From: an uncultured Bacteroidota bacterium
GTDB taxonomy: Bacteria; Bacteroidota; Bacteroidia; Bacteroidales; P3
Direction: 5' to 3'
Assembly: GCA_900545215.1 (NCBI GenBank)
Contig: UQXW01000022.1
Location: 1-32,650, forward strand
DNA length: 32,650 nucleotides
Every line of letters begins with the position of its first letter. Within the stretch, counting starts at the first letter, position 1. A model generated the notes under the pieces. It had not been told where the DNA came from and did not search any database. It was given only the letters and a program-made list of their open reading frames with translations. The position numbers and the translations under genes were made by a program. This document shows, in pieces, positions 15,707 through 21,972 of this stretch.

Positions 15707-16546
15707 GTGAAAAAGGAAAAGAAAGACCAATTCATCATTGCATACATAACGGACTTCGACAGAAGCAGGTTTTGCGTGGAATACGCCGTGCAGATGTCCC
15801 GAATGCTGGGCAAGGGCTTGATTTTACTGCATATCTCCGACCGAAAACGCACAATGCTTTCAACAAACGAAGCGGAGACACGCCTGAAAGAACTCAATGA
15901 TACCCTGCCGGAAGACATCTTTCACTCCTATGCCGCCCTGCAAGGCAGGAGCGAGAATATCCTTAATGCAATCGGCGAGTTGTTGAACGCCGTCATGTTG
16001 GTCGTATCTTGCAATCCGCAGGAACAGGACAGGCATAAAGCCGGACACCCCAAGACTTTGCTTGCCGATCTTGCCTCCTGCCGTATCGCTTACTTGGTTT
16101 GTCCGGAACAGAAGCCGCAAACCACCTACGCAAAAGTCCTCCTGACGCTCAATTACCTCAGAGAAAGCAAAGAGAAAACCCTTTGGGCATCTTATTTCGG
16201 CAGATTTGCCTCCTCGGAAGTCTTTTTGTACTATCGTCGCTACAAAGACGAATACTATCAACGGCAACTGAACCTCAATATCGGCTTTGCAAGAAAGATG
16301 TTCGAGCAATTCGGCATAGCAATACAAACAATACATTCATCGGATACGAAAACCGAATTGGACATTCAAGCCTTGGATTATGCCGAAAAGGAGAGCTGCA
16401 ACCTTATTATCTGTCAGACGAGCAAGAACAAAACATTCATAGACACCTTGCGGGGATTGGAAGAAGTCAGAGTGCTGAAACGCCTCGGCAACATACCTAT
16501 ACTCTTCCTCAATCCGCGGGAAGACCTCTTCATACTCTGCGAATAG
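15707..16546 (+). CDS. Universal-stress-protein-like tandem-domain protein
   Basis: A 279-residue cytoplasmic protein that looks like two fused Usp-type alpha/beta domains. The first (about residues 8-135) opens with IIAYITDFDRSRFCVEYAVQ and has the LILLHI strand and VMLVVSC strand; the second (about 138-279) has KVLLTLNYL, then CNLIICQTSKN and a final NIPILFLNP strand. The ATP-binding signature G-x2-G-x9-G(S/T) of the MJ0577 type is not evident, so it probably belongs to a non-ATP-binding branch. The start is a GTG directly abutting the rhomboid stop (TAA GTG). Role is inferred only from fold similarity. Confidence 0.7.
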   Translation: MKKEKKDQFIIAYITDFDRSRFCVEYAVQMSRMLGKGLILLHISDRKRTMLSTNEAETRLKELNDTLPEDIFHSYAALQGRSENILNAIGELLNAVMLVVSCNPQEQDRHKAGHPKTLLADLASCRIAYLVCPEQKPQTTYAKVLLTLNYLRESKEKTLWASYFGRFASSEVFLYYRRYKDEYYQRQLNLNIGFARKMFEQFGIAIQTIHSSDTKTELDIQALDYAEKESCNLIICQTSKNKTFIDTLRGLEEVRVLKRLGNIPILFLNPREDLFILCE

Positions 16547-16548
16547 AT

Positions 16549-16746
16549 ATGATAAACGCCATAATCATACTTATCGTTCTTTACCTTGTCTTCCGTTTCC
16601 TCACAACGTGGTTCATACCCCGCATGACGCAGCGAAGCATAAAGCGATACCAAGAAAAGTTCCGCAGGGACAACCCCTCTGTTTTCAAAGATAAAGACAC
16701 GGAAAACAGAACTTCCGAAACCCACTTGAAAGAAGACGGGAAATAA
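16549..16746 (+). CDS. Small membrane protein, 65 residues
   Basis: An ATG two bases after the stop of the preceding gene opens a 65-residue frame with an N-terminal transmembrane helix (MINAIIILIVLYLVFRFLTTW) and a charged tail (RSIKRYQEKFRRDNPSVFKD). This pattern, helix then basic then acidic tail, resembles short DUF4834-type proteins of Bacteroidetes, but the match is by general character only. The tight spacing with the upstream gene supports that it is translated. Its stop codon merges with the start of the 21-bp repeat array. Confidence 0.65.
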   Translation: MINAIIILIVLYLVFRFLTTWFIPRMTQRSIKRYQEKFRRDNPSVFKDKDTENRTSETHLKEDGK

Positions 16747-16829
16747 AACGCCGATTCGTTCCCGATGAAACGGCGTTATAATTTCTTCAAACGGCGTTTT
16801 AATTTTCTGAAAGGGCGTTCTGTTGCGGC
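16746..16829. repeat. 21-bp tandem array ahead of the FGE-like gene pair
   Basis: AAACGCCGATTC (16746), GAAACGGCGTTATAATTTC (16767), CAAACGGCGTTTTAATTTTC (16788) and GAAAGGGCGTTCTG (16809). The last three are exactly 21 bp apart and share the consensus xAAACGGCGTTxTAATTT. The last unit forms the left edge of the duplicated 1,077-bp segment and reappears as GGAACGGCGTTCTG at about 17886. Confidence 0.65.
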
Positions 16830-16933
16830 AGGCTTGTGGTGCTTTGTTTCGGAATGCCTGTTGGTAAGTTTCGAAGACGGAAGTCCGTGGTCGAAAACAA
16901 AGGAAAAAACTTCTTGAAAGCCCGTATTCCATG

Positions 16934-16961
16934 TTTGTTTCAATGAATTGTATTACTTTTG
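16934..16961 (+). promoter_or_regulatory. Probable promoter of FGE-like gene 1
   Basis: TACTTTTG at 16954-16961 matches TAnnTTTG; a TTTG at 16934-16937 is 16 nt upstream, shorter than the usual spacing. It lies 19 nt before the ATG at 16981. Confidence 0.6.
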
Positions 16962-16980
16962 CCACAAAAGAGAGATGCAG

Positions 16981-17787
16981 ATGAAAAGATTGATATTCTT
17001 ATTCACAATGGCAGTGCTTGCCGGCGGTGTTTTATCGGCACAAACCGCAGATGCGGAGTGTCGGAAGATGCATGATGCTGCTACGAATTCCGAGATTGAA
17101 ACCTTTACCGTCAATGGCGTAGCTTTTAAAATGGTGAAAGTAGCGGGCGGAACCTTTCAAATGGGAGCCACCTCGGAGCAAGGCAGCGATGCATACGATG
17201 ATGAATACCCTGTTCATTCGGTTACTCTCTCCGATTACTATATCGGACAAACCGAAGTAACGCAAGAACTATGGGAAGCGGTCATGGGAAGTAATCCTTC
17301 CGAATTTAAGGGTGATAATCAATGTCCTGTGGAAAAGGTAAGCTGGGAAGACTGTCAAGAATTTATCAAAAAGCTCAATCGACTTACGGGAAAGAATTTC
17401 CGTCTGCCTACGGAAGCCGAATGGGAATATGCAGCGAGAGGCGGCAACAAAAGCAAAGGCTATAAATACAGCGGAAGCAATGATGCAGACGCAGTTGCAT
17501 GGTATGGAGACAACAGCGGAGGTAAGACACATCCTGTTGCGACTAAGCAATCAAATGAATTAGGCTTATATGATATGAGTGGCAATCTTTGGGAGTGGTG
17601 TCAGGATCGGTATGGTGATTATACGAGTCGGTCACAGAGTAATCCTAAGGGAGCAAATACCGGTAGTTACCGCGTTCTGCGTGGCGGCAGCTGGAGCAAC
17701 TTCGCGAGGATCGTGCGAGTGTCGTATCGCGGCATCAGCATGCCCTACCGCCGCATCGACGGCCGCGGTCTCCGCCTCGCCCTTTAA
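16981..17787 (+). CDS. Secreted FGE-sulfatase-fold (C-type lectin) protein, DGR-type variable protein, copy 1
   Basis: A 268-residue secreted protein with a signal peptide (MKRLIFLFTMAVLAGGVLSA, cleavage before Q21) and one SUMF1/formylglycine-generating-enzyme-like domain: MVKVAGGTFQMGAT, the YYIGQTEVTQELWEAVMG block, PVEKVSWEDCQEFIKKLN, FRLPTEAEWEYAARGG, and GLYDMSGNLWEWC. True formylglycine-generating enzymes have a Cys pair shortly after RGGS; here that stretch (WSNFARIVRVSYRG) has none, so enzyme activity is unlikely. Its last ~40 codons differ from copy 2 in the way expected for a retroelement variable region. This fold is the classic scaffold of DGR-diversified ligand-binding proteins. 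A start at 16975 (MQMKR) is possible; 16981 gives the better ribosome-site spacing. Confidence 0.88.
   Translation: MKRLIFLFTMAVLAGGVLSAQTADAECRKMHDAATNSEIETFTVNGVAFKMVKVAGGTFQMGATSEQGSDAYDDEYPVHSVTLSDYYIGQTEVTQELWEAVMGSNPSEFKGDNQCPVEKVSWEDCQEFIKKLNRLTGKNFRLPTEAEWEYAARGGNKSKGYKYSGSNDADAVAWYGDNSGGKTHPVATKQSNELGLYDMSGNLWEWCQDRYGDYTSRSQSNPKGANTGSYRVLRGGSWSNFARIVRVSYRGISMPYRRIDGRGLRLAL
17695..17766 (+). other. Candidate DGR variable region VR1
   Basis: Codons 9-32 counted from the CGC at 17671. Compared with the equivalent part of copy 2, 14 codons are changed: 11 first-position and 10 second-position differences, but only one third-position difference. Nearly all changed codons end in C (AGC, AAC, TTC, ATC, GGC, TAC, CGC, GAC), as expected if the template has AAC at each site and only adenines are mutated. 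Invariant codons between them (GCG AGG, GTG CGA GTG TCG, CCC) contain few or no mutated bases. The region is GC-rich compared with the gene body. Confidence 0.72.
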
Positions 17788-18010
17788 GCATTTCGTCTTT
17801 GGCACACCTTATTGCTTTGAACAAGGCAACAAAAACGACAATGAACAACTATTGATAAAAATCGGATTATTGGAATCATAAAATCGGAACGGCGTTCTGT
17901 TGCGGCAGGCTTGCGGTGCTTTGTTTCGGAATGCCTGTTGGCAAGTCTCGAAGCTGGAAGTTCGTAGTCGAAAACAAAGGAAAAAACTTCTTGAAACTTC
18001 GTATTCCATG

Positions 18011-18038
18011 TTTGTTTCAACGAATTGTATTACATTTG
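18011..18038 (+). promoter_or_regulatory. Probable promoter of FGE-like gene 2
   Basis: TTTG at 18011-18014 and TACATTTG at 18031-18038, the duplicated counterpart of the element before copy 1, with the same 16-nt spacing, and 19 nt before the ATG at 18058. The second gene can thus be expressed on its own. Confidence 0.6.
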
Positions 18039-18057
18039 CCACAAAAGAAAGAGACAG

Positions 18058-18864
18058 ATGAAAAGATTGGTATTTTTATTTGCAATGGCAGTGCTTGCCG
18101 GCGGTGTTTTATCGGCACAAACCGCCGATGCGGAGTGTCGGAAGATGCATGATGCTGCTACGAATGCCGAGATTGAAACCTTTACCGTCGATGGCGTAGC
18201 TTTTAAAATGGTGAAAGTAGCGGGCGGAACCTTTCAAATGGGAGCCACCCCGGAGCAAGGCAGCGACGCAGATAGTGATGAGAAACCTGTTCACTCCGTT
18301 ACCCTTCCCGATTATTATATCGGACAAACCGAAGTAACGCAAGAACTATGGGAAGCCGTCATGGGCAGCAACCCTTCTTACTTTAAGGGAGATAATCAAC
18401 GACCTGTGGAAAAGGTAAGCTGGGACGATTGCCAAGAATTCATTGAGAAGCTCAACCGACTTACCGGAAAGAGCTTCCGCTTGCCCACTGAAGCCGAATG
18501 GGAATATGCAGCGAGAGGCGGAAACAAAAGCAAAGGATACAAATACAGCGGAAGCAATAATCCGGACGCAGTTGCTTGGTACGATGACAACAGCGGAGGT
18601 AACACACCCACCGTTGCACAAAAGCAATCCAACGAATTAGGCTTATATGACATGAGCGGAAATGTCTGGGAATGGTGTCAGGATTGGTATGGCAACTATT
18701 CGAGCAATTCGCAGACTAATCCGACAGGTCCAAGCACAGGTAGCCACCGCGTTCTGCGTGGCGGCAGTTGGTGCTACTACGCGAGGCGCGTGCGAGTGTC
18801 GTTTCGCTACCGCGGCACGCCCGACCTCCGCCTCATCATTAACGGCCTCCGCCTTGCTCTTTAA
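18058..18864 (+). CDS. Secreted FGE-sulfatase-fold (C-type lectin) protein, DGR-type variable protein, copy 2
   Basis: Also 268 residues, with the same signal peptide and domain order as copy 1, including YYIGQTEVTQELWEAVMG, PVEKVSWDDCQEFIEKLN, FRLPTEAEWEYAARGG and GLYDMSGNVWEWC. Outside the variable end, the copies differ by both silent and amino-acid changes, so the duplication is not brand new. In the variable end it reads WCYYARRVRVSFRYRGTPDL where copy 1 has a different set of residues on the same framework. The lone Cys here comes from a variable TGC codon and does not restore the enzyme Cys pair. The gene is followed by a short hairpin at 18867-18880. The product probably faces the periplasm or cell surface; the ligand is unknown. 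Confidence 0.88.
   Translation: MKRLVFLFAMAVLAGGVLSAQTADAECRKMHDAATNAEIETFTVDGVAFKMVKVAGGTFQMGATPEQGSDADSDEKPVHSVTLPDYYIGQTEVTQELWEAVMGSNPSYFKGDNQRPVEKVSWDDCQEFIEKLNRLTGKSFRLPTEAEWEYAARGGNKSKGYKYSGSNNPDAVAWYDDNSGGNTPTVAQKQSNELGLYDMSGNVWEWCQDWYGNYSSNSQTNPTGPSTGSHRVLRGGSWCYYARRVRVSFRYRGTPDLRLIINGLRLAL
18772..18843 (+). other. Candidate DGR variable region VR2
   Basis: The counterpart of VR1, offset by 1,077 bp. Variable codons are TGC, TAC, TAC, CGC, TTT, TAC, CGC, GGC, ACG, GAC, CTC, CTC, ATC, ATT and AAC; the last may keep an unmutated AAC. The flanks (CGC GTT CTG CGT GGC GGC before, GGC CTC CGC CTT after) match copy 1 except for silent third-base changes. Downstream, TTACC-GCTT-GGTAA (18867-18880) begins two bases after the stop codon. 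Confidence 0.72.
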
Positions 18865-18866
18865 GT

Positions 18867-18880
18867 TTACCGCTTGGTAA
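18867..18880. repeat. Short hairpin just after VR2
   Basis: TTACC and GGTAA flank a 4-nt loop GCTT. In the Bordetella phage DGR, a stem with a 4-nt loop a few bases downstream of the variable region is needed for efficient target use; this one has a shorter, 5-bp stem. No equivalent is seen behind VR1. Confidence 0.4.
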
Positions 18881-18999
18881 TCCGTCCGATGGTTTGTGTC
18901 GAAAAGGAAAGAAAGAAAAGGAATGGGCGGTATCTTGCGACAATGTCGGTTTCGGGTGAAAGAAAGCAGGAAAATCGGAAGGTAAAAACAGCTTGGGAA

Positions 19000-19030
19000 T
19001 TTGTTCTTTCGGTTTTTCTTCCTATCTTTG
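19000..19030 (+). promoter_or_regulatory. Bacteroidetes-type promoter for the kinase-kdsB operon
   Basis: TTTG at 19000-19003, 19 nt, TATCTTTG at 19023-19030: full consensus. It lies 34 nt before the ATG at 19065. Confidence 0.85.
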
Positions 19031-19064
19031 CACTTGGTTTGTAATGTAATCAAGCGAAAGTATC

Positions 19065-19679
19065 ATGCATATTGCGATAGCCGGAAACATAGGTTGCGGA
19101 AAGACGACTCTCACAGAGCTGTTGGCGAAGCATTTCAAGTGGACAGCGATTTACGAACAGGTTGACGACAACCCCTATATTGCGAATTTCTATGAGGATA
19201 TGAGACGTTGGTCCTTTAATTTGCAGATTTACTTCCTGCATAAGAGGTTCAAGCACGTCATCGATTCGAGAAACAGTTTCGAGAACATGGTTCAGGATCG
19301 TACCTTGTATGAGGACGCTTATATTTTCGCTCCCAACCTGCATGCGATGGGGCTGATGAACTCTCGGGATTATGATACGTATCTGGCTTTGTTCGAGTTG
19401 ATGAATTCTTTCATCAAGCCGCCGGATTTGCTTCTTTACATGAAGGCGTCCGTGCCTACTTTGGTGAACAGGATTGCCAAAAGGGGACGTGAATACGAGA
19501 ACAGCATAAGATTGGATTACATAAGTTCCTTGAACGAAAGGTACGATGCTTGGATAGAAACGTACAAAGGAAACAAGTTGATACTGAATATAGACGAGCT
19601 CGACGTGGTTGACAGCAAGGAAGACTTCGGAAAGGTCGTTTCCATGATAGAAGCGGAAATTAACGGTTTGTTCAAATGA
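19065..19679 (+). CDS. Deoxynucleoside kinase (dNK/dGK family)
   Basis: A 204-residue kinase that phosphorylates deoxynucleosides for nucleotide salvage. The P-loop GNIGCGKTT spans residues 7-15; E31 in YEQVDDNPY and the DRTLYEDAYIFA motif (D78-R79) match the substrate-binding and catalytic residues of the dCK/dGK family; IAKRGREYE is the lid motif with its Arg pair. The C-terminus ends in a helix typical of the group. Which deoxynucleoside it prefers cannot be read safely. It is first in an operon with kdsB, overlapping it by the four bases ATGA. Confidence 0.92.
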   Translation: MHIAIAGNIGCGKTTLTELLAKHFKWTAIYEQVDDNPYIANFYEDMRRWSFNLQIYFLHKRFKHVIDSRNSFENMVQDRTLYEDAYIFAPNLHAMGLMNSRDYDTYLALFELMNSFIKPPDLLLYMKASVPTLVNRIAKRGREYENSIRLDYISSLNERYDAWIETYKGNKLILNIDELDVVDSKEDFGKVVSMIEAEINGLFK

Positions 19680-20422
19680 AAAGACTTGCGGTTATACCGG
19701 CACGTTATGCCAGCAGCAGATTTCCTGCAAAGCCTTTGGCAGAGTTGCGGGGCAGATGCATGATAATGTGGGTTTATGATGCGGTGGCGGCTTCGGGTTT
19801 GTTCGACAGAGTTGTGGTTGCGACCGATGACGAACTCATAGAGAGCAGGGTGAAGGAGTGCGGGGGCGATGTGATGATGACTTCCGCCGATTGTTCTTGC
19901 GGTACGCAGAGGTGCGAGGAGGTGCTTTCGGCTTTGGAAAGGGCAGGGGAGTGTTATGATTTGGTGGTCAATGTGCAGGGAGATGAGCCTTTGATAAAGA
20001 AAGAGCAGTTGGAGGACGTTGTGTCTTTGTTCGAAAATGGGGATTGCCAAATTGCGACGCTTGCAAAGAAAATCGAGAGTGCGGAGGATTTGTTCAGCCC
20101 GAATTGCGTCAAGGTCGTGTTCGCCGAAAACAGGGCTATATATTTTTCCCGCAGCGTGATACCGTATTTGAGAGGCGTGGAAAAGGAGGATTATTTGAAA
20201 TTCGCCTGTCATTACAAGCATATAGGTCTTTATGCGTACAGAAGCGAGGCATTGCATGAAGTCGTGAGGCTTCCTCTTTCCGCTTTGGAAAAGGCAGAAA
20301 GCCTCGAACAGTTGCGTTGGTTGGAAAACGGTTTGCGTATCTTCATAAAGCCTACGGCTTTCGAGAGTTTCGGAGTGGATACGCCCGAAGACTTGGAGAG
20401 AATAAACAGAATGTTGGAATAA
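19676..20422 (+). CDS. kdsB: 3-deoxy-manno-octulosonate cytidylyltransferase
   Basis: KdsB activates Kdo with CTP to CMP-Kdo for lipopolysaccharide inner-core synthesis. The 248-residue product has the nucleotide-binding start IPARYASSRFPAKPLAEL (residues 7-24), VVVATDDE (46-53), VNVQGDEPLI (98-107) and HIGLYAYR, all diagnostic. The usual SGTER motif is CGTQR here (75-79), a mild deviation. Its presence shows a Gram-negative envelope with Kdo. It starts within the stop of the kinase gene and is followed by the HU-SPOR gene after 16 nt. Confidence 0.95.
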   Translation: MKRLAVIPARYASSRFPAKPLAELRGRCMIMWVYDAVAASGLFDRVVVATDDELIESRVKECGGDVMMTSADCSCGTQRCEEVLSALERAGECYDLVVNVQGDEPLIKKEQLEDVVSLFENGDCQIATLAKKIESAEDLFSPNCVKVVFAENRAIYFSRSVIPYLRGVEKEDYLKFACHYKHIGLYAYRSEALHEVVRLPLSALEKAESLEQLRWLENGLRIFIKPTAFESFGVDTPEDLERINRMLE

Positions 20423-20438
20423 GATAAATGAATATATA

Positions 20439-21959
20439 ATGAATGTAGCAGCCGATTTATTCGAATATTTGCATAGTCATGATAAAGCCGAACTTCCTGG
20501 TTTGGGAACGTTTTATGTGCAACATCATGCGGCAGAAATATCGCCTCTTACAGGCACGATAGAACCTCCGTGCAGGAAATTGACTTTCAAGGTCGAGGAA
20601 ACGAACGATTATTCTTTCGTGAAGAGCATGGCGGAAAAAGAGTTTATTTCCGAAGAGACGGCTTTGGTTTGGATAAAGCAATATACGGATTCTTTGAAAG
20701 AGAAGTTGGAGAAAGGGATTAAGTGCAGAATAGGCGAGTTGGGAGAATTGGGCAAAGACTTTGCGGGAAATATTGTTTTTGAAGCGGGAAAGCTGAATTT
20801 GTTGGACGATGCCTTTGCTTTCACCACGCTGAAAAACGTGAAGACTTTCGATGGCGATGAGGTCGTTACGCCTATTCGCACAAAGGAACCGGAACCGGAA
20901 GTCGTCGAAGTTGCGAAAGAACCGTCGGCAGAGCCTGTGAAAGAAGATGTCGTTGCGGAAACGCCCGTGCAAAGGGTGGAAGAACCCGTGCAAAGAGAAT
21001 TGCCGCAGGAGAGTGTTTCGCACAGGGAGGCTGTCGTGGCGGCAGAGTTGAAAAATCCGGTTGCCGAGAGTGAAGTGAAAGAGACTGTGGCGGTGGATGA
21101 ACTGCCTGATCGGGAGGCTGTGCTGAATCCGATAGAGAAAGATGTCAGAATAGAGGATATAATCCCCGCTTCGGAAGAAGAGAAAGCCGAAGCACAGGCG
21201 GCGATAGAGGAAGAGAGACGCAGGGAAGAAGAGGAGAGGCTTCGCAAAGAGGAAGAGGAGGAAAGAAAACGTGCGGAAAAGGCTGAGAAGAAACGTAAGA
21301 AGAAAGCGAAGAAGCGTCGTAAGAGAATATTGGTTACCATACTTTGCATATTGCTGTTTCTTTTGCTTTGCTGCGGAGGTTTCGTTGCGGGCTTTTACTT
21401 CAATCTTTTACCGGACAAGCCTTTCTTGAAACCGATAACGGAGAGATTGAGCTATTACATAACCCCTAAGAAGCAGCAAGAACAGAAAGTTATTCCTGCG
21501 GTGCAGACACCGATGGAGACTGTGGAGGAAACTTCTACCGAGACGGTTGCGGAAGAAATAGAACTTATTGCAGAACCTGTGCCGGAGGTGCAGAAGCCTC
21601 AACCTGCCAAGAAGACGACAAAGGCAAAGACGGAGAAGAAGAAAGAAAAGACCGAAACCGTTCAAACAAAGCCGGCATCGGAGAGCATGGATAATAACTC
21701 TCCCGTGGTGGTTCAGAACTATTCCCGTTTGGGTTTCGATGTCATCGGCGGTTCTTTCTCCAACAAGACGAATGCAGAGCGTTTGGCTCGCAAGGCCAAG
21801 AGTTTGGGTTATGACAGTTATGTGTTGAGCAAGGTGAAGAGCGGTTCTCCGATTTTCTATGTAAGTTACGGCTCTCGCAGAACGTTGAAAGAGGCGAACG
21901 ACTTGATGGCCAAGATGATTGAACGACTTGGCGGAGAGTATTACGTCATAAGCCGATAG
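20439..21959 (+). CDS. HU-like domain / transmembrane / SPOR-domain protein
   Basis: A 506-residue protein with three parts. Residues 1-135 resemble the HU-CCDC81 type: DLFEYLHSHDKAELPGLGTFYV and two HU-like repeats, the second around KCRIGELGELGKDF. Residues 140-295 are a low-complexity acidic then Glu/Arg/Lys-rich, probably coiled, linker. A transmembrane helix lies at about 297-320 (ILVTILCILLFLLLCCGGF), preceded by a strongly basic stretch that should be cytoplasmic. After a Lys/Thr/Glu-rich spacer, a SPOR domain (about 429-506, FDVIGGSFSNKTNAERLARK to YYVISR) would bind denuded peptidoglycan in the periplasm. This architecture suggests a division-site or envelope protein; binding of DNA by the HU-like part is not shown. 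It is cotranscribed with kdsB and the M16 protease. Confidence 0.85.
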   Translation: MNVAADLFEYLHSHDKAELPGLGTFYVQHHAAEISPLTGTIEPPCRKLTFKVEETNDYSFVKSMAEKEFISEETALVWIKQYTDSLKEKLEKGIKCRIGELGELGKDFAGNIVFEAGKLNLLDDAFAFTTLKNVKTFDGDEVVTPIRTKEPEPEVVEVAKEPSAEPVKEDVVAETPVQRVEEPVQRELPQESVSHREAVVAAELKNPVAESEVKETVAVDELPDREAVLNPIEKDVRIEDIIPASEEEKAEAQAAIEEERRREEEERLRKEEEEERKRAEKAEKKRKKKAKKRRKRILVTILCILLFLLLCCGGFVAGFYFNLLPDKPFLKPITERLSYYITPKKQQEQKVIPAVQTPMETVEETSTETVAEEIELIAEPVPEVQKPQPAKKTTKAKTEKKKEKTETVQTKPASESMDNNSPVVVQNYSRLGFDVIGGSFSNKTNAERLARKAKSLGYDSYVLSKVKSGSPIFYVSYGSRRTLKEANDLMAKMIERLGGEYYVISR

Positions 21960-21972
21960 AACCGAGGTTCAA

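Larger units (their letters stand above)
16814..18864 (+). repeat. 1,077-bp tandem duplication of leader plus gene
   Basis: The unit 16814-17787 recurs as 17891-18864 at a constant offset of 1,077 bp with no net insertion or deletion: leader start, promoter, start codon, variable region and stop codon all keep this offset. Each unit has about 165 bp of leader followed by an 807-bp gene. The leaders remain highly similar, including an internal CAGGC/GCCTG inverted repeat. The stretch 17788-17890 between the units is not repeated. Confidence 0.85.

Noticed and set aside
16981..18864. Annotation as active formylglycine-generating (sulfatase-modifying) enzymes
   Set aside because: The Cys pair expected after RGGS is missing in both copies, no sulfatase gene is nearby, and that very segment is hypervariable.
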